Shown: one piece after another, positions 54,112 to 64,000 of the stretch
Position numbering within the stretch: position 1 is the first letter of the stretch
Layout: each line of letters begins with the position of its first letter
DNA from: Linnemannia elongata
Lineage: Eukaryota; Mortierellomycota; Mortierellomycetes; Mortierellales; Mortierellaceae
DNA: 64,000 bases
Assembly (NCBI GenBank): GCA_036320915.1
Contig: JAXBDG010000005.1
Span: forward strand, 372,001 to 436,000
Direction: 5' to 3'
The notes under the pieces: generated by a model
Seen by the model: only the letters and a program-made list of their open reading frames with translations
Told to the model about the DNA's origin: nothing
Databases searched by the model: none
Translations under genes and position numbers: made by a program

Positions 54112-54894
54112 ATGGCGGACAACATTTCAACCGCAAACTCGCCTGCTGGTACGCCTCCCACTACATCAACAGCAACAATCGCAACCCCTGGCACAGCAGG
54201 TACAACAGCTGTTGCTACACCAACCAGCAACACCAACGCCATCAACCCTGCATCTGTTGCTGTCCCCAAGAAACCCACCGCGACTCTGGGACGCCCTCCT
54301 GGCTCCACCAATGAGCCTCGCAACAAACGCAAGAAATATGTTTTTGCCAAAGAACGTAAGCGTACTTCTGGCATTACTCTTGTTCAGGGCGACTCATTAG
54401 CCATCTCACTAGAATGAATCGCGGGAGGGAAAAGGACATTCAGTAACGAAGAGACCGATCGCGTTGTTCTTGCTTTTGACTTGTGATAGTGAAGCAGCTC
54501 ATGTACGGATTCGGCGATGTTCCCAATCCTGCCAACGATGCTGTTGGTGTCCTTGAAGACATGTTAATTGAGTACCTCACTGACACTGTAAGTTTGAGCG
54601 TTATTTTTTTCAATTATTCACAGCCAATTATTTGGTGGCCATGCGAATTGCTGAGAACTAAACGCAACTTATCCCCCTACTTATATTTAGTGCACGCAAG
54701 CAGCAGCTGTGGCAGACAAGCGTGGAAAGGTCAATGTGGAGGATTTCAAGTTTGTTCTTAGGAAGGATGCCAAGAAGCGTGCCCGTGTTGACGAACTGCT
54801 GTACATGAACGAGGACATCCGTCGTGCCAAACGAATTGCCGATATTCCCGAGCTCGACACCAGCAAGGGCGGCGCCAAGGACGCACCTATCTAA
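54112..54894 (+). CDS. TAF13: TFIID subunit TAF13
   Basis: TAF13 pairs with TAF11 through a histone fold inside TFIID, which loads TBP on RNA polymerase II promoters in the nucleus. Three exons (54112-54355, 54490-54587, 54691-54894) give 181 residues. Residues 1-70 are Ala/Thr/Pro-rich low complexity, unlike the short lead of animal TAF13. Then K-R-K-K-Y-V-F-A-K-E-L-K-Q-L-M-Y-G-F-G-D opens the histone fold, followed by A-V-G-V-L-E-D-M-L-I-E-Y-L, V-N-V-E-D-F-K-F-V-L-R-K-D and the linker helix D-E-L-L-Y-M-N-E-D. All are family hallmarks. The start at 54112 was chosen over an in-frame ATG at 53878, which lies in promoter-like sequence. Confidence 0.93.
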
Positions 54895-55312
54895 TTGAAG
54901 GATCTAGGTCAGGAGCGGGAACAGGAACAGGAACAGAAACAGGAGCGCGAATGTGAAAACGAAGAATCTGTGTTCAGGTCGTGCAAAAGTTTACTCGCAC
55001 ACCGGTAGCAGGATGTATACTAGCTCGATTAGCATGTACTTTTATTAACAAACAAAAGACGAACAGGTTGTTCACCTCAACGCATCAACAAGAACCATTG
55101 GTCATACTCGCCACTATTCTGAAAATATTTTTCTTATGGGAGGGTTCATCGCCGCGTTATCACTTGCGTTTCTGGATACTGATCAACACACATCTCTTGT
55201 CAAACGAATCGCAATGAGGATACTATGACCTTGCCTTTGCAGCCTTTTGCTTATTTACAATCATTTCTACTTCACTCACTTCTTCACATATCCTTCCTCT
55301 TTCACCCCAAAG
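54895..55312. other. Intergenic, TAF13 to the small membrane protein
   Basis: 418 bases with a GGAACAGGAACAGGAACAG-type repeat (about 54914-54945) in the TAF13 3' flank. No gene seen. Confidence 0.6.
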
Positions 55313-55812
55313 ATGCAGAACAACCAAATAACTATCGCAGACAGAGCCCTCAATGAGAGCATCATCTTCCTCGCTAAATACCAGAATAGCTTCTGGTCCT
55401 ACGCCCGCGGGGAGGGGACGGCCATCCTCCTCGTCAGTGGGACCATTCTCTTCTTCATCGCCGGCACTGCCTCTACTGCCGACTCCCATCCTTATAAACC
55501 TGTATGGGTTTATATTTGCTTTGCGCTTGTCGTCTTTTTTGGAGCATGGATCGTTACCTTTTTCGTATGTAACTTTGATAATATCCTCGTTATCGTTACT
55601 TTTGGTGTTGGTGTTTATGTTTCTCGTGCATTAGCTCATTATTCTTATCTGATGTGCGTATATGGAGATAGGCGTATCAGTTCAAGAAGACGAACGCGAT
55701 GCGGATTGTGTCGCAGACGGTCTCAACTGATTTGCCAGCGGGTCAGAATGACACACCCATCTCCATCCACATTCTGCCGCCCCAACCCGCCCACATCGCC
55801 ACCCACGGATAA
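55313..55812 (+). CDS. Small two-pass membrane protein, unknown function
   Basis: Two exons (55313-55564, 55672-55812) give 130 residues. Splicing out 55565-55671 (GTATGT donor, GATAG acceptor) replaces a Cys/Arg-rich, unnatural tail with A-Y-Q-F-K-K-T-N-A-M-R-I-V-S-Q-T-V and a short soluble end. Without splicing the frame runs on to 55855. Two hydrophobic helices at about 36-53 and 64-84 are joined by a short D-S-H-P-Y-K-P loop; the N-terminus (1-34) is hydrophilic and helical. I do not recognise the family. The short length and hairpin form would fit an organelle or ER membrane protein. Confidence 0.6.
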
Positions 55813-56000
55813 TCAGCCTCCTCTTTTTTGTCCACTCGCATTAACCTTGCACTAGGCACCCCACCACACATTGTTTTTTACTTTTTTCTTTGCTATACTT
55901 CACAACGTTTATTGTCACCGTTTAGAAATAAAAAAAGAGGAAAAAACGAGAAAACGAAGAAAAAACCTACTATATACAAAAGGGGGAGGGGTATCATTGT

Positions 56001-57278
56001 TCACCGCCGGTTGTTGAAGACCCAAGCAGCATTTACCACAGAAATCACCACAACACTGTTCCTCGTCAACTCGGGCGACAAAGTCCGGTAGGTCGCCTGC
56101 ACCGTCCTGGCAACTTTACCGTTAGGCACCCACACATGCAAGATCTGCTTGAACAACCGCTCGTCCATCACATTCCTCGTCGAAGCTGTGATTCCGCTCA
56201 ACTTCTTCTTCAACAGCTTGCGGCACTCGGATCTGCGGTAGGCACCCTTGTAAGCAAAGGCACGGGTGACTGACACTCCAACGTGAAATCCAGAGGCCAG
56301 ACCAGGGAGCGAGATGGTGTAATCGGTCATAGGCTGGTAGGCGAAAAAGTACCGAATCTCCATCTCGGTCTTGGCAAGGCGGGCGCCTAGGCAGCGGTAG
56401 AGCATCTCGCATGAGAGGACCTCAGAGAGCAAGGAGGATCCACCGGCGTTGGGGAGGTTCAGCATTCTCAGGGCGTCGTCCGACCAGGGGTAGTCATCGA
56501 ATCGAGAGGTGCGCTGAGGGAGTCGGGTGTGAATGATCACACAGGCGGGCTCAGATCGGGTCCAGAGTCCACGAGCCAACTGGGAGATAGCCAGGGGAGA
56601 AATGAAGAAGGACATGCTAGCCGCAGGAGTATGATCGAACATCCGGGGGGTTCTACCAAACTCGACCAGGCTCTGCAGGATCTCCAACTCGTCGAAGGAA
56701 GTCGACGAGCCCAGACGGTAGTAAGGGGAAGAGGGGTCCATGGAGGCGACCAGCGCCGCAGGATCCAGGTCATAGTCATTGTCGTCGGCACCAGACTCGT
56801 CACTGGCGCTGTTATCACTGTCGTTCATAAGGAAGTCCAAGTACGTGGGGGTCACACACCTGCTCACCGCATCCCTCACCATCGCCGCCGTCGACACTTC
56901 TACCTTGTCATCAACATCAACACCAGCATCATCGTCGCCAGAAGATATAAAAGAAGACCTGCCGCTTCGTCTAGCAGACACTGCAAGATTTACAACTTTG
57001 GTCCTCTCCATACCACTGGTACTGTTCGTTATACTGCTGCTGGATAAAAGACTGTCGGCAATTACCGCCTCCCTCAAACAACAACTTTCCTCCATCTTCG
57101 AAGGCACTGCTCCATCCTCTATGGCCTCCCACCTCCTTAGATCGAAGAAGATACTGCTGCAAACGGCCTGAGTCTGGAACGCCGTCATATCCTCCACCAT
57201 AGGCTGACTTTTCAGCCTCGTCAGGAACGCTCGTAGGGCCGGCATCGTGTCCACAATCATAGTGCTTCGCTGGAACAT
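56001..57278 (-). CDS. Conserved-looking protein of unknown function
   Basis: A 425-residue frame from ATG 57278 (M-F-Q-R-S-T) to the stop at 56001, no intron. A first part rich in Ser and Asp (acidic stretch D-E-S-G-A-D-D-N-D-Y-D about residue 165) leads to an ordered C-terminal half with a V-V-E/L-E-F, S-E-V-L-S-C-E-M-L, K-T-E-M-E-I-R-Y-F and G-V-S-V-T-R-A block, then L-L-K-K-K-L-S-G-I and I-L-H-V-W-V. That block recalls an uncharacterised family seen in fungi and amoebozoa, but the match is from memory and weak. Upstream, another frame on the same strand starts well at 57576 (M-T-S-E-Q-S-S-T) and runs through a Ser/Thr-rich repeat towards this gene; a one-base slip in the repeat (about 57290-57345) could join them, which would make the true protein about 100 residues longer. 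Confidence 0.6.
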   Translation of the reverse strand: MFQRSTMIVDTMPALRAFLTRLKSQPMVEDMTAFQTQAVCSSIFFDLRRWEAIEDGAVPSKMEESCCLREAVIADSLLSSSSITNSTSGMERTKVVNLAVSARRSGRSSFISSGDDDAGVDVDDKVEVSTAAMVRDAVSRCVTPTYLDFLMNDSDNSASDESGADDNDYDLDPAALVASMDPSSPYYRLGSSTSFDELEILQSLVEFGRTPRMFDHTPAASMSFFISPLAISQLARGLWTRSEPACVIIHTRLPQRTSRFDDYPWSDDALRMLNLPNAGGSSLLSEVLSCEMLYRCLGARLAKTEMEIRYFFAYQPMTDYTISLPGLASGFHVGVSVTRAFAYKGAYRRSECRKLLKKKLSGITASTRNVMDERLFKQILHVWVPNGKVARTVQATYRTLSPELTRNSVVVISVVNAAWVFNNRR

Positions 57279-57576
57279 CCCACGAAGACTTGTACATGGC
57301 GGCAGTGGAGGTGGTGGTAGTGGAGGTAGTGGTAGTGCCTGTGACGGAAGACGGCCGTTGGACGGAGGACGAGGAGGAAGATGACTGTCTAGAGGAGTGA
57401 ACGAGAAGAGCGTGGGCCATGGCCATGGTCGAGAGAGGAGTGGTGTCGGAGTGTGCTGCACCGTTGATCTGGCTAAGCGAAAGTGCTAAGCAATCCATTG
57501 CAGTGCTGGAGCCGGTAGTGCTAGAACTGTTGGTGTTCCGCCTTGCGCTGCTAGTGCTGGATTGTTCTGAAGTCAT

Positions 57577-60546
57577 TTGAGAAATTACAGGGTTGGTGTG
57601 AGTGTTGTTTGTTGTAGTGTGTTGAAAGAGTGTTTGAAAGCTGTGGGAGAGCTATGGCAGCGGAAAAAGTGTTGATAACTTGTGTAAAGAAAAAAAAGGA
57701 GAAGGATGGGCAGGAGCTTGCTCACTTTTTATGTAGCACCGATTGAACAAAAAAAAGGAGGCGCTGCTCTCCTTCATGTCAAGGGTGGGCTAATTGGGCT
57801 AATTGACTGGGGGCGCAATGACCAGCGAGTCACACTCCTTGACTGCGGCGCATTTTTTTATATGTTTTAGGTTATCGACTCTCGCTTGACAGACGGTGAC
57901 TCAATAATCAAACTTTTGTCCTTAGCCACGCACATATACCGATAAACTCAGTTTATGATTCTGTGGTACGTGTGTCTGCGTCGTTTTCCGTTGTTGGTGT
58001 CTGTCGTGTTCCTGTGCACATACCCAATTGAAAAACTGCGGGGGAGGAGTTGGATAGAGGGCTATAAAAACAATACGATGGTCCTTGCGTTCTCCGTGAT
58101 CATTCGTGTTCCTTTGGTCTTCTTTGTGACCATGCAAACAAAAATAGGGCTATCTGAGGGCAACGAATGCTACAAGGATGCGTGATTTGAGCACATGGAC
58201 AGCATGGTCTGATTGTTTTTCTCGATTTTGCTCCAAAGTTCCAAATTGCTCCAAAGGATATGCCAGCATAGATGCATTGGACGGAGAGGGTTGTCTCCGC
58301 AACAAAAAGATAGATAAGAGTGGACAACGTGGTTTTTCACTGTCACCTAAAAACCAAGGGTCGAGTTTTTTTTTATATGTTTTATTGTTCCTGGCGGGCG
58401 GAGAGAAGACAACAAAAAGAATACTGCGGATTTGTCTTGTGAACGTGCCTAATCATTTGACGCACTCGGAAAGGGGCGGGAGCAACAACTGTACCAGTGT
58501 ACTCTTGGTGTAAAAGCGACCTTGCAGTGCCTAGGTTCAACTTCATTTTTGTACCTACATCTCTAAAACCCAAAAGTGGGATGTGAGGACCAGGTTAAAA
58601 AACCATTCATCAGAAGGGCATCATCAAATATGACCACGCCATAGCTAAGGCGTATAGGAACCCATAATAGCATTCTTTCAAGTCCGTGGCCTTTGCATGT
58701 ATCGTTATTCCTATGTCAGTTAAAAATTGGGATAGTTGCATGTGCAAGGTTACTTTCGCCCAACAAAATCTGACAGATACCCTCATGGTTGCTTAAATGC
58801 ATAAGATATAGGTCATGCTTGCTTCTCCACGTCCATTCTACATTCTCGACGGGCAAAATGTGAACGTTTTATGATCCACTCCTTGTAAGTCGAAAATAAA
58901 GTGCACCACAAAAGCGACGAACTGCACAGCCCAGTACATCTCAGTTTTCTATACTGGTAGTGTGTTTTCTTCGTAGAGAACGTTCATGGTTATTGACATG
59001 AGTATCCTCTATTCATCTAACGAAGGGTAGCGTCACATTCTCCGACAACTACCCCAAAGGAAGGAAGGATAAAAAAAGAGATGAAAGCAGTAAGAACAAT
59101 GCCAAAAAAAAAAAAACCTCGCATTACAGGCGCATGTCTGGTCCCCCTTTCTAACCCTTCACGCGATCCGCACGGATACCCCACTCGTATATTCTCATTC
59201 GACCCTGGTCATGTAATCGTTACAAAAAAACAAATGAAAGGATAAACTGAAGTGGCAGGTACCGCCGACTGCTTCCGTCCTGCAAGACATAGTGTTGAGG
59301 ATTGTCCATCCCTCGGTTGACGTTTTTATGCATTGCGCATTTTTTCTCGATGCCGAACAATAGCAACTTCAGGATCACGAACATTCGACGCCAAGAAAAT
59401 ACAAAAGTAGTTTGATGCACAATTGTGATTCGAAGACAAAAGCAAGAAGAGGAACATAAGAGGAAAACCCATGATACGTTTTGCTCGTCCTTTTTGTCGT
59501 TTGGGTCTAAGAACTCGACTGGATAGCCAGCAGGTTATTTTATGCGTCTAAAGCAGGTTTAACCCTTTCCGCAGTTGAGTCTTAGGAGTCAATTTCTTTA
59601 TGTACCGCGTTCGGGCCTTTTCTCCCCTCCATCTTTCGCGATCTTTTTCTTACTCCCATCCTGGCGATCATACACCAGAATCATTTACGCCACAGGTCCT
59701 GATCGCAACCATGCGCCCTCATCGTTACTCACATACGGACCTCAAATTGATCACAGCATACCGCCTTGGTGTCATAAAAGTTCGCAGAGAGGAGGAACGA
59801 ACGAGAGGACCCGCCTAAAACACTGCATCCTGCTACGAAAGGTTTCTCTTCTCCAGCATCATGAGAGTCTAATTACACGATGGCAATGAGGGTATCTAAC
59901 ATTTTGGTTCGAGAAAGGCACCGCCAAAGATTTTTCGATGGTGTTATTTTCGAGCGCAACATGGTTGGAAATAAAATGCATTCATGGTGGACCCACTTCT
60001 TTTTTTCGGTATAAACCCTTCATGATCTAATTTTCAACTAGTAATCACTTCAACTTTGCCACGAGACACTCTTTTGAATACCCTTTTGACTTCATGAAGA
60101 TCGTTCTCATCTTTCTGTTTTGGTTGCATTGACGATCATACTCGTCTTTGCCCGTTCGTTGGATCCAACACACGTAAAGGATTAAATTACCAATGATGCG
60201 ATGAACCATGAGGAAAAACGGTCTTTCATCACCGCTGATGAAACGAGTTGAAATCCTAGTGGTTGAATAAGAATGTTCCTGGTCGCCACTAATTTTTTAT
60301 CTGTCCCTGTGGAACGATCTTTTTCTTCTATTTCATTGTTCACAAACGAAAGTGGCACACAATCCAGGTCTTTGAGAAAGGAAGAAAAAGGTGTATGTGC
60401 GGCATATGAACATGATATATTTTTGCTCTTCTTGCGTATAGGAGACCTTTGACAATGCTGCACCCTCAGGAAGAGTCAAGACTCGGTGAGAGGTTGAACG
60501 TTAATGCGATACTGCACTGAACGTACATTAACCTCTCATTTTCTTT
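57577..60546. other. Gene-poor stretch before P450 relic 2
   Basis: About 3 kb upstream of the unknown minus-strand gene. No gene is supported; AT-rich with short A runs. An open stretch at about 59640-59816 (with A-T-M-R-P-H-R-Y-S-H-T-D-L-K-L) has coding-like texture but no recognisable match. Confidence 0.5.
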
Positions 60547-61402
60547 CTTCCTTTGGTGTAAGCAGACTTCCGCACAGGACGGGATACCATGGGACAGTCG
60601 GTTTCGTGGATGATGTATTCGATACTCCGAAACGAGACCGACCCGTCTGTGATCGAAAAATTGGTCTGAGAGATCGACCAGGTGCTTGGAGATAGTGTGC
60701 CTACTATGAGACCCACAATAAGCAAAAGTATGCCGAAGCATGGTAAGTCTTCCTGCATTCCGTATTCCTCATAACCTCTTTCTTCTAAGTATTTGCATCA
60801 TTGCGTACATCTTCCGCGTACACCAACATACAATACTTTTTGCTTTTGTAATGGTCGAGAGTAAGTAGCTACAAGGATAGCAAAAAAAGACGCGCTTGGT
60901 CTAGGTAAATCAAACATGCTACTCACTCCCATTTTCGTTCTATTCACTCCTCCATCTCTTGCAGTAGAGCCCTAAGAATTTACCTTGCATAGCCACGCAA
61001 CTTTAAGACATGCGTCCAGAACGACGTTCTCCTCGACTGGACCAAGCTCTACGCAGGAGAGATGTCCATCTGGTCCTCCTACGTCAATGATCGATCCGAA
61101 CAACTCTGGGGTCTAGAGGTCAAGGAATTTAAGCCAACCCACTGACTCAGTCGTAATAAAGCATCGTCACTGAGCAGGTTCAGTTCGTGTCATTTGGGTC
61201 CTTGTACTTGTGTAGGACAGGGGTTTATCGTCTTGGAGGACGATTGTGGGGCTGGTGTTGCAGAATTGAATTGAAGTTGGTGGAGCTCAGGAGGGCTCCC
61301 AAGTATGTACTTGGGACTACGTTGGCAATGCGGTATGGGCTGCTGGTACGGGTGACCCATCGGGCTCGCGGGGATGCTTCTGCTACTACTGTTGAGGCGT
61401 AA
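60547..61402 (+). pseudogene. Cytochrome P450 relic 2
   Basis: The C-terminal half of a P450 of the same type as relic 1, split over frames. After an acceptor-like GTAAGCAG comes the I-helix (R-T-G-R-D-T-M-G-Q-S-V-S-W-M, compare the A-G-R-D-T-T consensus), then VIEKLVREIDQVLGD and P-T-Y-E-T-H-N-K-Q-K-Y-A-E-A (about 60565-60740). After an intron-like gap come K-L-Y-A-G-E-M and SIWSSYVNDRSEQLWG (about 61045-61115), stops, a damaged haem loop (C-H-L-G-P-C-T-C-V-G-Q-G-F, about 61188-61226, Arg replaced), and the C-terminal APKYVLGTTLAMRYGL and V-R-V-T-H-R to a natural-looking stop at 61402. Frameshifts and stops make it non-functional. The N-terminal half is missing. Confidence 0.85.
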
Positions 61403-62258
61403 GAGAATGCAAGGGGATATGTGCTCTAGTAATAAAGGAGTAACGCCCGCTCCGCCTTGCGACATGTGTGCGAGAGTTACAAGATTTTAGTTGGTGGATG
61501 TTTTTACGAATGATGGAAGGTAATAATTAAAGCGTGATCTATGATCAACAGAAGGTGAATCCTCATCCAGGCACCATCGCCTACTTCTACCTGTATCTTG
61601 ATTTTCTTCTCAGGCACCCATTACCGATGTGTTTGTTTGTTTTACTGATTACGAATAAAAAGTAGTCAATATTAAATACAACAACCACTCAATTCGCGAA
61701 TTGAGTGAACAAAGAAGAAAGGTAATGAAGTAGGGGAGGATGGACTGGAAAAAAGTGTGTTTTGTCCTTAGGTGGTTTGGTATATTGGATTACAAAAGTA
61801 ACGTCGATTGGATTGATGTTGTTGTCGTGGGAATGCATGGGTTGTCAATCGTGCGAACCTTTATCCTGTGTTTGTACAGAGGCGTAAGGGCATCAACGTT
61901 AATTTGCGGCTCGATCGATTGCTAGGTTAGTTGTCGGGTCCAGTGTGCTCACACTCCGTCCGTCGGAGCCGATCGAAGGTCAATTGCAAAACGACCGTCT
62001 TTGTCTCTTCTCTCTCCACAGGTGGAAAAAATGGGCGCGTGCACTTCATCGTTGTTGTGGAGGAGGAAGGATAATTGTGAAAGGGAGAAAGAGGAGGAGA
62101 GGCTATAAAAAGCGCTCTTTTCTTTACGTTACATCTTTCATTACCACTTCCATTAACTAAGACCGAATTCCCTACTTCCCTTCTTTTTCTCCTCTCCTTG
62201 TCCTTGCTCTCACTCATCAACACCTGTGACAACAAAGACACATTCACACTCACTAGCA
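61403..62258. other. Intergenic and promoter of the short-chain dehydrogenase
   Basis: 856 bases, no gene. Contains the TATA-like element annotated next and a CT-rich leader before the start codon. Confidence 0.6.
62104..62111 (+). promoter_or_regulatory. TATA-like element of the short-chain dehydrogenase gene
   Basis: TATAAAAA about 150 bases upstream of the start codon, followed by a CT-rich initiator/leader region (62160-62215), a normal fungal core promoter arrangement. Confidence 0.55.
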
Positions 62259-63538
62259 ATGCACGTCGAGAACAAGGTCGCCATCATCACCGGAGCCTCC
62301 TCTGGTACATCCCTCATTCATTCTCTCTGTCATTCATTCAACTCTCGACCACCGACTTACATGTGATGGGAGAACTCTTCAAGGAAGTCAATGCATTCAC
62401 TCACCCTGTTTTCCCCTTTTCTCCTGACATGACAACCCAGGCTTTGGCAAAGCTTTGGCTGAGCGTCTGGTCGGCAAGGGGTAAGTCTGCCCTTTTATGA
62501 ACGTGTTTCCCCCGACACTAAGAGAGAGCCGCTTCGTAAAGTAAACACATACATGCACCCGTAGCAAATGGTATGCTGACCAACTCCGCTTCTCACTTCT
62601 TTATCTGCACAATTTTATTTGCAATTAGTGCAAAGGTCATCCTCGCTGATATCGATGTTAAGGCCGGTGAACGTCTCGCTAACGAGCTGAACTACGGGTA
62701 CGGGCCTCTTTCTTGCACCAAACGGGGAAATAATGTTGCCCTCGACCCGATTGACTAACTACAAACACACCCCTACTTCTTTCTCTCCCGCTCTTTTCTT
62801 TGTGTTAATTGGCATGCATGAATACAGAAAGGAGGATAAGGTCGCCTATTTCGTCCAGTGCGATGTGACAAACTATGAACATCAGGCAAACATGTTCAAG
62901 GCAGCCAGGACCCATTTTGGCGGCGTCGATATCGTGATCAACAATGCTGGAATTGCAGAGCGTACCCCACTCTGGGAGGATGACACCGGATTCTGGAAGA
63001 AAGTGATCGATATCGACCTAACTGCTGTCGTTGAAGGAACCCGTCTGGGTATCCAGGTCTTGAGAGAGCAAGGACGCGGTGGAGTCATTGTCAACACTGC
63101 TTCTTTGGCTGGATTGTACCCACAGCCATTAACACCCGTCTACTCTGCTGCCAAGTTTGGTGTTATTGGTTTGACGCGGTCCTGCAAGGAGCTTGGAGAT
63201 GGTATCCGTGTCAATGCCGTTGCCCCAAGGTATGCATGCATATAGCAGTGGGTGAAATTGGAGTGTGCTACTGTTTGTTGTTTTGATGTGTACAAATGTC
63301 GCTCTTTAACATTACTCCATAATCTTCATATAATAGTTTCTCGGAGACAAAGATTATTGAAGGGATCAAGGAGTTGATTTTGACCATGGGCAGCCTGGTC
63401 CCTGTTGAGCAGGTTATTGACGCCTTCATGCTGTTGATTGAGGACGACTCTTACAACGGCGATGTCGCTCGAATCACGCCCCAGTACGGGATCTCTGTCA
63501 TCGGTCGCACCCCCAAGCCCTCCAAGGCCAAGCTGTGA
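62259..63538 (+). CDS. Short-chain dehydrogenase/reductase (classical SDR)
   Basis: An NAD(P)-dependent oxidoreductase. Five exons (62259-62304, 62441-62480, 62629-62697, 62828-63229, 63337-63538) join in frame to 252 residues; two are very short (40 and 69 bases). Cofactor loop T-G-A-S-S-G-F-G (11-18), acidic A-D-I-D at the end of strand 2 (favouring NAD+), D-V-T, N-N-A-G (90-93) and the catalytic set S144, Y157, K161 (Y-S-A-A-K) are all present. The substrate-loop region (S-F-S-E-T-K-I-I-E) and length resemble 15-hydroxyprostaglandin-dehydrogenase-like SDRs, but SDR substrates cannot be told from sequence alone. Probably cytosolic: no signal peptide or membrane helix. A P450 relic lies upstream, though nothing shows they worked together. 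Confidence 0.92.
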
Positions 63539-64000
63539 AAGATGGAATAAACAAGCATTGCTATTTACTATGCGATTTTGTTTTGTTCAAGGGATGTAGG
63601 TTAGGATACAGGAGGGAGTGAGAATACATATATGCGGAGAAACAAGTAACGCTCAGACGCTCCCTTTTCAAATGGTGCCATCGTGTTCGCAACGAGTCAG
63701 GGGTGAATGCATGGTGGAGGGACAATGCCTAGGAAGTATGGGAAAAGTAAGGACAAAATTTGGACCTTGTAACAACGTGCAACAAGCATCAAATAATTAA
63801 CAAACAGGCAAACGGGAAAGCAATAGAGAGAGAATGGGAGGGAGAGTCGGGTCCCTCCTTTCTTTTCGTTTTTCTCTTTTTCTCTTTTTACACGCAGAGA
63901 TACGTTTTTGTTTTCTTCACCTCTTCATCTCAAACAATCCCCTTTCGAATCGTCATTACTCTTCTTCATTCTTGTTCGGTGTTCATTACATTGCATTCTC
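63539..64000. other. 3' flank and probable next promoter
   Basis: No gene in the last 462 bases. The CT-rich end (about 63855-64000) looks like the leader of a plus-strand gene beyond the window. Confidence 0.5.

Noticed and set aside
59640..59816. Possible coding remnant in the gene-poor stretch
   Set aside because: The texture is peptide-like, but I could not match it to P450, F-box or any other family.
21..64000. CRISPR array, transposon terminal repeats, transposase or reverse transcriptase
   Set aside because: Looked for because the region is rearranged. I saw no regularly spaced repeats, no integrase, transposase or reverse-transcriptase motif, and no clear terminal repeats at the arm ends; the duplication seems not to be transposon-borne, within what can be seen by eye.

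Overview
This window looks like nuclear DNA from an early-diverging fungus, most likely a Mortierella/Linnemannia-type mould (Mucoromycota). The reasons are: many short introns with GTAAGT donors, CTAAT/CTAAC-like branch sites and TAG acceptors; a base-exchange (animal/plant type) phosphatidylserine synthase, which Dikarya lack; families of F-box-like/LRR proteins and NACHT-WD40 proteins; and conserved genes (TAF13, ASCC2, an NCLX-type cation exchanger) with eukaryotic gene structure. The genus is an inference; no marker gene in the window proves it.

Layout. 1-20 kb is mostly conserved housekeeping sequence: the tail of an F-box/LRR gene (2-1915), a seven-exon gene ending in an Sld7/MTBP-like domain (2318-5932), a four-finger C2H2 transcription factor (6345-9335, minus), phosphatidylserine synthase (12091-15112, minus) and a Ca2+/cation exchanger (15579-19675, minus). 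21-50 kb is an accessory region: a decayed F-box/LRR gene (21309-22958), two intact tandem F-box/LRR genes (23401-25968 and 26841-29546), a NACHT-pentapeptide-WD40 gene (31247-35119, minus), an F-box/LRR N-terminal relic (36835-37010), a fourth F-box/LRR gene (37355-39889), a cytochrome P450 relic (about 41680-42520), a second and longer NACHT-WD40 gene (44295-49703, plus) and a stray F-box/LRR 3' tail (about 50138-50350). 50-64 kb returns to conserved genes: ASCC2-like ribosome-quality-control factor (50621-53625, minus), TAF13 (54112-54894), a small two-pass membrane protein (55313-55812), an unrecognised conserved-looking protein (56001-57278 or further, minus), a second P450 relic (about 60547-61402) and a short-chain dehydrogenase (62259-63538).

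The most interesting part is the 21-50 kb block. The two NACHT-WD40 genes lie head to head as the arms of a large imperfect inverted duplication. It includes their promoters and 3' flanks, roughly 31155-36080 against 43010-49810. One copy has lost, in frame, about 535 residues of a helical ARM-like region that the other keeps. Around and between them sits an expanding and decaying F-box/LRR family with a shared, distinctive C-terminal signature. NLR-like ATPase-WD40 proteins interleaved with F-box/LRR proteins, pseudogenes and detached fragments suggest a birth-and-death locus for recognition (self/non-self or antagonist sensing) linked to ubiquitin ligases. The structural facts are visible in the sequence; the functional link is inference.
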